Of a stretch of 64,000 nucleotides of DNA, positions 49,020-56,273 are shown piece by piece. The translations under genes were made by a program, and so were the position numbers. A model generated the notes under the pieces. The model saw only the letters and a list, made by a program, of their open reading frames with translations. It was not told the origin of the DNA and made no database searches. Origin of the DNA: Oscillospiraceae bacterium (GTDB lineage Bacteria; Bacillota; Clostridia; Oscillospirales; Ruminococcaceae); assembly GCA_019423755.1 (NCBI GenBank), contig JAHZAU010000003.1, positions 83,887 to 147,886 on the forward strand, written 5' to 3'. Positions within the stretch are counted from its first letter, which is position 1. Each line of letters starts with the position of its first letter.

Positions 49020-49048
49020 ATTATAATCATTTCCGACAGTCTGCACAA
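49020..49048 (-). promoter_or_regulatory. Promoter of cbiK
   Basis: Minus-strand TTGTGC (49043-49048) and TATAAT (49020-49025) are 17 nt apart. The leader of about 50 nt contains a small GGGC/GCCC hairpin but is far too short for a cobalamin aptamer. Confidence 0.78.
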
Positions 49049-49057
49049 GGCTTGATG

Positions 49058-49093
49058 AAAAAAAGCCCCCCTTCCCCGGCAGGGAAAGGGAGC
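49058..49093 (-). terminator. Terminator of the ftsEX-M23 operon
   Basis: GCTCCCTTTCCC and GGGGAAGGGGGGC form a 12-bp hairpin with a TGCC loop, followed by seven T on the minus strand. It lies just after the M23 peptidase stop codon. Confidence 0.9.
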
Positions 49094-49111
49094 TTGCCAA
49101 ACGTATGGGTA

Positions 49112-50443
49112 TCAGGTAATGTAAGCCAGGGGGTTGGTGTGGTTGCCGTCCTTACGCACCTCAAAGTGCAGGTGCGCGCCGGTGGACCAACCGGTGGAGC
49201 CCACATAGCCGATGGTCTGTCCGCGGGCCACAGTCTGTCCTTCGCTGACAGCCAGGCTGCTCATATGACCGTACAAGGTGGTCATACCGCCGCCGTGGTC
49301 CACGATGACGTAGATACCGTAACCGCGGCCGGGGGTGTATTCGGTGTTGGCCTTGACCACCGTACCGGTGTTGGCGGCAACGATGGGCGCGCCCATACAA
49401 CCGGAACCGGTAATATCTACGCCGGTATGGAAGTCGCTTCCGTTAAAGCGCCAGCCGTAAGAGGAGGAGATGGTGCTGAAGCCCGGCAGCGGCCAAGCCA
49501 TAACGCCGCCCACGTAGGAACTGTCGGCGGAAGAGGAGGTGTTGATGCTGGCGTATACGTTGGCGATCTCCGCCTGCATCTCCTGTACCTTCTTCTTGGC
49601 TTCTTCGGCGTCCGCCAGATATTCGGCTTCCAGTTTCGCGATGTCCTCGATGTTCTTACCGCTCTGGGCAATCTTCTGGCTGACCGATTCCTTCTGTTCC
49701 TCGTAGTCGGCCTTGTCGATCTCCAGCTGCTCCAGGTCGGCTTCCAGGTCCTTCTGCTGCTGTTCCAGCTCCGCCCGGGCCTGGGCCAGATCCTCGATGA
49801 GCATATTGTCGTACTCGCCTACCTTCTGGATGACGGTGGTACGCACCAAGCTGTCGTAGTAGCTGTCTGCGCCCAGCACCACCGAGATGGGGCTGCTGTA
49901 ACCCTGTTTATAGGATTCGCGCATCCGCTTACGCAGCTGCATGATAATGGCGTTGATCTCTTTTTTGGTGTCGGAGATCTGGTTTTCCGTGTCTTCGATG
50001 TTTTCGTTGAGCAGGCGGATCTTATCGTCCAGGATGTTCATCTGGGCCATCAGGTTGTCCATATCGGCGTCCAGGCTGGCCTTGATGGCCTCTTCCTTCT
50101 TCTTCTGGGACTGGACGCTGTTGATGTTGTTCTGGATGGCCTGCTGCTCCTCTTTGAGCTTTTCCAGGTCGTTTTGGAGGCTTTCCAGCTTCTCCTTGTT
50201 GGCCTGGTTCTGGGCTTCCTGACGGGCCGCTTCCTCCTCGGCCGCCGCGTTGCTTTCCTCCTGGGAGGTGTCGACGGTGGTCCCGGTATCGCTGACATCG
50301 GACTCGGTGGCCTCCTCGCCCCAATCGTCTCCGTCGGTAGAATAGTCCACCGCGGCCGCCGGCAGGGAGACCAGCATGCTCAGGCACAGAGCCACGGCCA
50401 AGATCCGCCGCAGCATCCGGGAACGGCGCTGTTTGTCATTCAT
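49112..50443 (-). CDS. Secreted murein hydrolase (activator), coiled coil plus M23 peptidase domain
   Basis: This 443-residue exported protein has a signal peptide (RRILAVALCLSMLVSLPAAA), an acidic linker and a long coiled coil (about 75-310, two blocks). The LytM/M23 domain follows with WRFNGSDFHTGVDITG, YGIYVIVDHGGGMTTLYGHMS and the terminal HLHFEVRKDG, so the zinc ligands His, Asp and HxH are intact. The layout is that of EnvC. Being directly downstream of ftsX, it is almost certainly the FtsEX-controlled wall hydrolase or activator. With an intact zinc site it may be an endopeptidase itself. The ATG at 50443 follows AAAGGAG. Confidence 0.92.
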   Translation of the reverse strand: MNDKQRRSRMLRRILAVALCLSMLVSLPAAAVDYSTDGDDWGEEATESDVSDTGTTVDTSQEESNAAAEEEAARQEAQNQANKEKLESLQNDLEKLKEEQQAIQNNINSVQSQKKKEEAIKASLDADMDNLMAQMNILDDKIRLLNENIEDTENQISDTKKEINAIIMQLRKRMRESYKQGYSSPISVVLGADSYYDSLVRTTVIQKVGEYDNMLIEDLAQARAELEQQQKDLEADLEQLEIDKADYEEQKESVSQKIAQSGKNIEDIAKLEAEYLADAEEAKKKVQEMQAEIANVYASINTSSSADSSYVGGVMAWPLPGFSTISSSYGWRFNGSDFHTGVDITGSGCMGAPIVAANTGTVVKANTEYTPGRGYGIYVIVDHGGGMTTLYGHMSSLAVSEGQTVARGQTIGYVGSTGWSTGAHLHFEVRKDGNHTNPLAYIT

Positions 50444-50488
50444 GGGAAGGACTCCTTTCATTGGTTCCATGACGTTCCAGAAAGCGAA

Positions 50489-51412
50489 TTAGACACGCAG
50501 ATGCTTGCGGATGAACAGGCAGCTGCCGATGATGCCGAAGCCCGCTCCCGCGCCGGCAAATCCGGCGTACATCCGAAGGGCAATATCCTTAAAGTTGATG
50601 AAACCGTCGGCCGCCAGATCGATCCAGGTGCTGGGGTTGGCGGTCAGGTACTGCATAGCGTAATCATACGCCACCCAAAGCAGCCCGAAGGCGATGGTGG
50701 CCGAAAGCACACCGATGATCATGCCCTCGATGATAAAGGGCAGCTTGATGAAGGTGTTGGTGGCGCCCACCAGCCGCATGATGTTGACCTCCTTGCGGCG
50801 GGCGAAGATGGTGATCTTAATGGTGTTGGCGATGATCACCACCGACACGATACCCAACACGCCGACGATGGCCATACCCACGGTAGAAACGGCGCTTTCC
50901 AGGTTGGTGAGGATGGTAGCTTCCTCCGCCGGGGTCTTGACATCGGTGACACCGGGGATGTTGGCGATCTCGCCAGCTACCCGGGCCAGGCTGTCGGTAT
51001 TCATGTCTTCCAATTTAATGCGGTACGCCGGGTCCAGGATGGGGCCCAGGTCGTTGCCGTCGATGTCGGTTTCGACGAATTCACTGCTGGCGCCCCACTT
51101 TTCCTTCTCCTGCTCCCAGGCTTCCTCGGAGGTGACCAGGTCGTACTCGGCGATACCCTCGATCTTTGCCAGCTCGTCGCCCACCTGGCGCTGCTCCGAT
51201 TCGGAGCTTTCCAGGTCCATAAAGGCGACCACCTCGTTCTGGTCCTCCACAGCGCCTACCAGCACCTGCACGTTCATGGACAGCAGGATCGCGCTGCCGA
51301 TGAGCATCAGGCAGGCGGCCAGCACGCCAATGGAGGCAAAGGACATGAGGCGGTTCATATAGACGTTTTTAAATCCTGTTTTCAGCAGATAGCCAAAGCT
51401 GCTACCGATCAT
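50489..51412 (-). CDS. ftsX: Cell division membrane protein FtsX
   Basis: This 307-residue protein has four membrane segments (about 22-45, 170-195, 218-245, 275-300) and the large extracellular loop between the first two, as in FtsX. Recognisable stretches are GYLLKTGFKNVYMNRLMSFASIGVLAACLMLIG, NTIKITIFARRKEVNIMRLVGATNTFIKLPFIIEGMIIG and the short C-terminus. It transmits FtsE ATP hydrolysis to the external hydrolase. ATG at 51412 follows GGGGGG; it overlaps ftsE by 11 nt. Confidence 0.95.
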   Translation of the reverse strand: MIGSSFGYLLKTGFKNVYMNRLMSFASIGVLAACLMLIGSAILLSMNVQVLVGAVEDQNEVVAFMDLESSESEQRQVGDELAKIEGIAEYDLVTSEEAWEQEKEKWGASSEFVETDIDGNDLGPILDPAYRIKLEDMNTDSLARVAGEIANIPGVTDVKTPAEEATILTNLESAVSTVGMAIVGVLGIVSVVIIANTIKITIFARRKEVNIMRLVGATNTFIKLPFIIEGMIIGVLSATIAFGLLWVAYDYAMQYLTANPSTWIDLAADGFINFKDIALRMYAGFAGAGAGFGIIGSCLFIRKHLRV

Positions 51413-52088
51413 AGAAATCCCCCCAATCACCGGCATCGGAAACCACATTGCCGTGATCGATGGTGATCACTCTGCGGTTAAACTTGGCGACCAGCTCGTG
51501 AGCATGGGTGACCATGATCACGGTGGTGCCGCACTTGTTGATCTCGTTGAGCAGCTCCACGATCTCGAAAGCCAGCTCCGGGTCGATGTTTCCGGTAGGC
51601 TCGTCCGCGATCAGGAGCGACGGGTTGTTGACCAGCGCCCGGGCCAGCGCCACACGCTGCTGTTCACCACCGGAAAGCTGCTCCGGATAGGCCCTCGCCT
51701 TGGAGGCCAGGCCCACCAGGCCCAATATGTAAGGCACCCGCTGGCGGATGGAACGGTTGGGCACGTTGGTCACCCGCAGAGCAAAGGCCACGTTGTCGAA
51801 CACCGTCATCTTGGGGATCAGCCGGAAGTCCTGGAACACCACGCCCAGCGACCGCCGAAATTGCGGGATCTGCCGTTTTTTGATCTTGTTTAGGTTATAT
51901 CCATTGACCTGCACAATGCCGCGGGTCGGGGTCTCCTCCCGCAGCAGCAGTTTGATAAAGGTACTTTTTCCCGCGCCGGAAGGACCGACGACAAACACAA
52001 ACTCTCCTTTTTCAATTCGGAGATTGACATCATTCAACGCTTCTGTGCCGTTGTCGTAGACCTTCGACACATTGGTAAACTCAATCAC
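51402..52088 (-). CDS. ftsE: Cell division ATP-binding protein FtsE
   Basis: This 228-residue ABC ATPase has Walker A GPSGAGKST, Q-loop VFQDFRLIP, signature LSGGEQQRVALARAL, Walker B LLIADEPTGNID and switch His in MVTHAHELV. The FQDF..L....V..NV pattern is typical of FtsE. It starts at a GTG (52088) with AAAGGCGG upstream. It is first in the ftsE-ftsX-M23 operon, behind a good promoter and a structured 120-nt leader. Confidence 0.95.
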   Translation of the reverse strand: MIEFTNVSKVYDNGTEALNDVNLRIEKGEFVFVVGPSGAGKSTFIKLLLREETPTRGIVQVNGYNLNKIKKRQIPQFRRSLGVVFQDFRLIPKMTVFDNVAFALRVTNVPNRSIRQRVPYILGLVGLASKARAYPEQLSGGEQQRVALARALVNNPSLLIADEPTGNIDPELAFEIVELLNEINKCGTTVIMVTHAHELVAKFNRRVITIDHGNVVSDAGDWGDFYDR

Positions 52089-52145
52089 CAGAACACCGCC
52101 TTTTATGGTTTCCCGAGCCGAGCGGCTGGGTCACACACATTTTCC

Positions 52146-52165
52146 TGTGCCGGTCATCCGGCACA
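52146..52165 (-). promoter_or_regulatory. Hairpin in the ftsEX leader
   Basis: TGTGCCGG and CCGGCACA form a perfect 8-bp stem with a 4-nt loop in the predicted 5' untranslated region. A second small hairpin (CGGCCG/CGGTCG) lies just upstream near 52170-52185. No T-tract follows, so this is not a terminator. It may stabilise the transcript or bind a regulator. Confidence 0.45.
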
Positions 52166-52216
52166 AAATCGACCGCTTTCGGCCGCTGCTGCTTTCCTGT
52201 AACAGCATACATCAAA

Positions 52217-52245
52217 ATTATAATACAATCACCGGGTTCCTGCAA
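52217..52245 (-). promoter_or_regulatory. Promoter of ftsEX operon
   Basis: Minus-strand TTGCAG (52240-52245) and a perfect TATAAT (52217-52222) are separated by 17 nt, about 130 nt before the ftsE start. Confidence 0.82.
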
Positions 52246-52310
52246 GTTATCCATTTTTGCAACATAAAAAATTTACAATTCACCCGTTGAACACATTTTA
52301 CCCCACACTT

Positions 52311-52349
52311 AAAACAGGGCGCAGCTGCACGCAGCCGCGTCCTGTTTTT
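52311..52349 (-). terminator. Terminator after the CdaR-like regulator
   Basis: AAAACAGG(A)CGCGGCTGC and GCAGCTGCGCCCTGTTTT form a long near-perfect hairpin. It lies between the regulator stop codon and the ftsEX promoter. The U-tract on the minus strand is only four bases, so efficiency is uncertain. Confidence 0.75.
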
Positions 52350-52361
52350 GTTTACTCTTGG

Positions 52362-53447
52362 TTAATATTTCACCGGGTTGGAGGTGAGGTATTTTTTGAC
52401 CATCAGAGCCACCTTGAAGATGATGGCGTGGTCGAACTCCCGCAGGTCCAGGCCGGTGAGCTTTTTGATCTTCTCCAGGCGGTAGACCAGGGTGTTGCGG
52501 TGAACGAACAGCTTACGGGAGGTTTCGGATACGTTCAGGTTGTTCTCGAAAAACTTCTGAATGGTGAAGAGGGTCTCGTGGTCCAGGCTGTCGATGGAGC
52601 CTTTCTTGAAGACCTCTTTGAGGAACATTTCGCAGAGGGTGGTCGGCAGCTGGTAGATCAGGCGGGCGATACCCAGGTTGTTGTAGCTGACGATGGATTT
52701 TTCGGTATCGAATACCTTTCCAACCTCCAGAGCCACCTGGGCCTCCTTGAAGGACTTGGACAGCTCCTTGACGCCGGAAACGATGGTACCGATGCCCACC
52801 ACCACGCGGGTGTAGAACTCGCTGCCCAGGGTGTCCACAATGGAGCGGGCCAGCTTTTCGATGTCCTTGCCGCTGATGCCGGCTTTGATCTCCTTGACCA
52901 GCACGATGTCCTTGTCGCTGATGTTGAAGACGAAGTCCTTCTGCTTGTCCGGGAAGAGGTTCTGGATCACGTCAAAGGCGGAGATATCGTTGGAGGAAAC
53001 CACCCGCACCAGCAGCACCACCCGGTTGACGTCGGTGTTGAAGTGCAGCTCACGGGCTTTTACATAGATGTCGCCGGGGAGGATGTTCTCCAGAATGACG
53101 TTTTTAATGAAGTTGTTGCGGTCGTACTTCTCGTCGTAGTACTGTTTGATGCTGGAGAAGGAGATGGACAGGATGTTGCAGAATTTGGTGGCCATCTCAT
53201 CGGTACCTTCTACAAACACAGCATAATCCGGTTTGGCGCGGGTACCGAACGGTTTGTAGGTGTACCCATCGCGGACGAAGATATCGGTGTTTTCGTTCAA
53301 ATCCAGAACCAGGTATTCATTGGTTTCGCCAATGCGGGTCAGGTCGCTGCAGGAGATGGTTACCGCAGAGCTGTCTACCACACCGATCACTCGGTCGATG
53401 GAATCTCTCATCTGATGCACAATACCCTGGAACAGTCTGTTCGACAT
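52362..53447 (-). CDS. CdaR/PucR-type transcriptional regulator
   Basis: This 361-residue regulator has an N-terminal sensor-like region (about 1-100, VIGVVDSSAVTISCSDLTRIGE), a central GGDEF-like region of the CdaR type (about 150-270, RVVVGIGTIVSGVKELSKSFKEAQVALEVGKVF), and a C-terminal HTH (about 300-355, FFENNLNVSETSRKLFVHRNTLVYRLEKIKKLTGLDLREFDHAI), diagnostic of the PucR/CdaR family. The ligand is unknown; family members respond to sugar acids or purines. It is monocistronic with a good promoter at 53515-53543. Its lower GC codon usage resembles the hydrogenase genes, suggesting strong expression. Confidence 0.9.
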   Translation of the reverse strand: MSNRLFQGIVHQMRDSIDRVIGVVDSSAVTISCSDLTRIGETNEYLVLDLNENTDIFVRDGYTYKPFGTRAKPDYAVFVEGTDEMATKFCNILSISFSSIKQYYDEKYDRNNFIKNVILENILPGDIYVKARELHFNTDVNRVVLLVRVVSSNDISAFDVIQNLFPDKQKDFVFNISDKDIVLVKEIKAGISGKDIEKLARSIVDTLGSEFYTRVVVGIGTIVSGVKELSKSFKEAQVALEVGKVFDTEKSIVSYNNLGIARLIYQLPTTLCEMFLKEVFKKGSIDSLDHETLFTIQKFFENNLNVSETSRKLFVHRNTLVYRLEKIKKLTGLDLREFDHAIIFKVALMVKKYLTSNPVKY

Positions 53448-53514
53448 AGCTATTTCCCCTCTTTGTCCAATATAGTCAAATTACTCAAAAGACGCCCTTT
53501 TCGTCGTTATTACT

Positions 53515-53543
53515 ATAATACATTATTTTTTATCAAAATGCAA
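53515..53543 (-). promoter_or_regulatory. Promoter of the CdaR-like regulator
   Basis: Minus-strand TTGCAT (53538-53543) and TATTAT (53515-53520) are 17 nt apart in a strongly AT-rich block, 68 nt before the start codon. Confidence 0.7.
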
Positions 53544-53815
53544 TAATGACTTCCGGGAAAAGTTGTCTAATTTTTATCATCTTCCGGAAAAATACCGAAA
53601 AAGCATCAAAGAATCCCTGCGAAATGTGGAAAAGCCTTAGTAATTATTCCCTTGTGAAGGCTATACAAAGACCGCCGCACCGCACCGCTGTTCTTTGGGA
53701 GGGCCGGTACTATTGCATAAAAGGGGGATTTTCGCCCCCAGGGCGCCGGGCCTTTTCTTTTGCAGGACGGCGTGCTATACTGGGGAAAATCCTGCTGCAA
53801 AAAGGAGGTGCCGCC
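53544..53815. other. Intergenic region between divergent genes
   Basis: With the regulator promoter this gap totals about 370 bases. It contains no credible coding frame. A TG-C-TATACT extended -10 at 53776-53781, without a clear -35, probably drives the downstream plus-strand gene. Confidence 0.5.
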
Positions 53816-54604
53816 ATGTCCGGCATCCTGCTGCCGGCCTCCTGCGAGGAGGCGGAACGCTTTGCCCAGTGCTGCCAATGGGCCTTGGCGGACGCTCTGG
53901 AAAAGGAGGGCATCGGCTCGCTGGGGGAAAAGCCCCTGCACGCCGCTCTCAAGGCCTATTTTGCCCCCAATCCCGCCGACCGAGAGATCCGCTTCGGGCC
54001 ATTTGTGGCGGATATTGCTCTCCGGGACCGCATCATCGAGATCCAGTCCCGCAACTTCGGCGCCCTCTCCCGAAAGCTGGAACTTTTCCTGGCCCAGGGC
54101 CCGGTGGAGGTGGTCTACCCGGTGGTCCAGCGCAAGTGGCTTTGCTGGCTGGACCCGGAGACCGGCGAGCTTTCCGACCGCCGCCGCTCCCCCAAGCAGG
54201 CCGGGCCGGGAGAGATCTTCCGGGAGCTGGGGCACATCCAGCCCTTTCTCGGGCGGCCGGGGCTGTCCTTTCGGGTCATGCTGGTGGAGGCCGAGGAGCA
54301 GCGGCTGCTCTGCGGCTGGAGCCGGGACCGCAAGCGGGGCTCCCGGCGGTACCTGCTGCGGCCCATGGCGCTGCTGGGTCAGCTGGAACTGGGCTGCCCC
54401 GAGGACTTTGCCTGCCTCATCCCGGACGGCCTGCCCCAGCCCTTTACCGCCAAAGAATTTGCCAAAGCTTCCCGCCTCTCCCCTTCCCGGGCCGGGAGCG
54501 CCGTAAAGGTGCTGACCCTGCTGGGCCAGCTGGAACGGGACGGGACCCGCGGCCGGGCGTACCTCTACCGCCGCCCCGAGGGGAAGGAATCTTCTATTAT
54601 ATAA
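53816..54604 (+). CDS. Conserved protein of unknown function with PD-(D/E)XK-like core and winged-helix-like end
   Basis: This 262-residue cytosolic protein has a segment FGPFVADIALRDRIIEIQSRNFGALSRKLELFL (about 58-90). Its D-(x)10-E-x-Q pattern and following basic helix resemble the core of PD-(D/E)XK nucleases, with Gln replacing the catalytic Lys. VEVVYPVVQRKWLCWLDPETGEL follows, as in a restriction-endonuclease-like strand. The C-terminal 70 residues (FTAKEFAKASRLSPSRAGSAVKVLTLLGQL...GRAYLYRR) look like a winged helix. The ATG at 53816 follows AAAGGAGGTG. It stands alone. DNA binding is inference; I cannot name the family with certainty. Confidence 0.65.
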   Translation: MSGILLPASCEEAERFAQCCQWALADALEKEGIGSLGEKPLHAALKAYFAPNPADREIRFGPFVADIALRDRIIEIQSRNFGALSRKLELFLAQGPVEVVYPVVQRKWLCWLDPETGELSDRRRSPKQAGPGEIFRELGHIQPFLGRPGLSFRVMLVEAEEQRLLCGWSRDRKRGSRRYLLRPMALLGQLELGCPEDFACLIPDGLPQPFTAKEFAKASRLSPSRAGSAVKVLTLLGQLERDGTRGRAYLYRRPEGKESSII

Positions 54605-54611
54605 GGAAGGA

Positions 54612-54866
54612 TCATTCCTCCCCGACATAGGCAAAGCGAGGGAAGGTCTTGCCGTCGCGCTGGACGGTTTCAAAAAACATGGCTTTGGGGCGCACCCAAA
54701 GGCCGAAGTCGCCGTACAGCGCCTGGTAGACCACCATCTCCTCCTCGGTCTCCGAGTGGCGGGCGTAGGCCAGCAGGCGGTATTCCTTTCCTTTAAAATG
54801 GCGGTAACGGCCCAGCGGCGGCTGGCCGGGGGCGGTTGCGTTGGGAAATGCCGAATTTTCAGACAT
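54612..54866 (-). CDS. DUF1653 family small protein
   Basis: This 84-residue protein has GRYRHFKGKEYRLLAYARHSETEEEMVVYQALYG, then LWVRPKAMFFETVQRDGKTFPRFAYV, the full DUF1653 pattern. The fold is a small beta domain; the function is unknown. The ATG at 54866 has AAAGGAGAATC upstream; an in-frame ATG at 54884 lies inside that site. It is convergent with the preceding plus-strand gene, 7 nt apart, with no terminator seen. Confidence 0.88.
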   Translation of the reverse strand: MSENSAFPNATAPGQPPLGRYRHFKGKEYRLLAYARHSETEEEMVVYQALYGDFGLWVRPKAMFFETVQRDGKTFPRFAYVGEE

Positions 54867-55033
54867 GGGGATTCTCCTTTCCATATGATGCAGGGCCGGG
54901 GCCTTGCAATCTTTGTGCGGGTGGACTATAATAAGGCCATCCGCTTTTTCGATTCAACGTGTAAAATTGTCCGCCCGTTTTGGACGGGCTTTGGTTCCGA
55001 TCCCTTCCAGGGAAAGAAAGGATGGTTTTCCTT

Positions 55034-56221
55034 ATGATCAGCAAAAAAATGCAGCGTCTGGTGCAGGGCAGCTCGGTGATCCGGGCGATGTTCGAGGAGG
55101 GCAAGCGCATGGCGGCCCTTTACGGCGCCGACCAGGTTTATGATTTCAGCATCGGCAACCCCAGCGTCACCCCGCCGGCGGAGGTCGCCCAGGCAATCCG
55201 GGACATCTTGGACCAGGAGGAACCCCTGGCCGTCCACGGCTATATGAACAACTCCGGCTACGAGGAGGTCCGTCAGGCCATCGCCGACCAGCTGGAACAG
55301 CGGGAAGTTCTGGGACTTTCCGCCCGGCACATCACCATGACGGTGGGCGCTGCCGGCGGCCTCAACGTGCTGCTCAAGACCCTGCTCAACCCTGGGGACG
55401 AGGTTGTGGTGCTGGCCCCCTTCTTCGGCGAGTATGCCAACTACATCGACAACTACGACGGCGTCATGGTGGTCGCCTCCACCGACCCGGACACCTTCCA
55501 GCCGGACCTTGCCCAGCTGGAACAGGCTCTGAGCCCCCGCACCCGGGCCATCATCCTCAACACCCCCAACAACCCCACCGGCGTTATCTACTCCCCCGAG
55601 ACCCTGCGGGCCATGGCCGAGCTGCTGGAGCGGAAGGAGAAGGAATATTCCACCAGCATCTACGTCATCTCCGATGAGCCCTACCGGGAGATCGTCTACA
55701 CCGGGGAGCCGGCGCCGTACCTGCTGTCCTACTTCCGCAACGGCTTTTTGTGCTACTCTTACAGCAAGTCCCTTTCCCTGCCGGGCGAGCGCATCGGTTA
55801 TCTGGCGGCCCATCCCCAGATGGACGGCCTGGACGAGATCCTGGCGGCGCTCAACGTCGCCACCCGTATCCTGGGCTTTGTCAACGCGCCGTCCCTCTTC
55901 CAGAAGGTCATCGCCCGGACGCTGGACGCCTCGGTGGACCAGGAGATCTACCGCCGCAACCGGGATGTCCTTTATGAGCATCTGACCGGCCTGGGTTTCT
56001 CCTGCGTCAAGCCGGACGGGGCCTTTTACCTCTTCCCCCGCTGCCCCATCCCGGACGAAGCGGCCTTTATCCAGATGGCAAAGGAGCTGCACCTGCTGCT
56101 GGTGCCCGGCTCCTCCTTCCACGGACCGGGACATTTCCGCATGTCCTACTGCGTCAGCCCGGAGATGATCCAGCGGTCGCTGCCGGCCTTTACCGAGCTG
56201 GCCCGCCGCTGCGGACTGTAA
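55034..56221 (+). CDS. PLP-dependent class I/II aminotransferase
   Basis: This 395-residue fold-type I enzyme is probably an aspartate- or alanine-type aminotransferase. Visible motifs: YDFSIGNPSVTPP, HGYMNNSGYEEVRQAIADQL, TVGAAGGLNVLLKTLLNPGDEVVVLAPFFGEY, LNTPNNPTGVIYSPETL, ISDEPYREIVY, the PLP lysine in CYSYSKSLSLPGERIGY and the substrate Arg near the end (HFRMSYCVS). The exact substrate cannot be assigned. I chose the ATG at 55034; its AGGA is 12 nt away, so the start is only moderately certain. A strong terminator follows. Confidence 0.88.
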   Translation: MISKKMQRLVQGSSVIRAMFEEGKRMAALYGADQVYDFSIGNPSVTPPAEVAQAIRDILDQEEPLAVHGYMNNSGYEEVRQAIADQLEQREVLGLSARHITMTVGAAGGLNVLLKTLLNPGDEVVVLAPFFGEYANYIDNYDGVMVVASTDPDTFQPDLAQLEQALSPRTRAIILNTPNNPTGVIYSPETLRAMAELLERKEKEYSTSIYVISDEPYREIVYTGEPAPYLLSYFRNGFLCYSYSKSLSLPGERIGYLAAHPQMDGLDEILAALNVATRILGFVNAPSLFQKVIARTLDASVDQEIYRRNRDVLYEHLTGLGFSCVKPDGAFYLFPRCPIPDEAAFIQMAKELHLLLVPGSSFHGPGHFRMSYCVSPEMIQRSLPAFTELARRCGL

Positions 56222-56240
56222 ATCAAAAACGAACCCGCTT

Positions 56241-56273
56241 GGACGGCCCTTTTGCTGGGGGCCGTCCTTTTTT
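56241..56273 (+). terminator. Terminator after the aminotransferase gene
   Basis: GGACGGCCC and GGGCCGTCC form a perfect stem followed by six T. It abuts the stop codon of the convergent branching enzyme gene, and the opposite strand has no long T-run. Confidence 0.9.

Noticed and set aside
48962..49111. Possible cobalamin riboswitch upstream of cbiK.
   Set aside because: The leader is about 50 nt and lacks the aptamer core and B12 box seen at 38.7 kb.
48503..51466. A 987-codon open frame on the plus strand.
   Set aside because: It spans several well-supported minus-strand genes (cbiK, the M23 peptidase, ftsX), crosses terminators and has no ribosome binding site. It is an antisense shadow.
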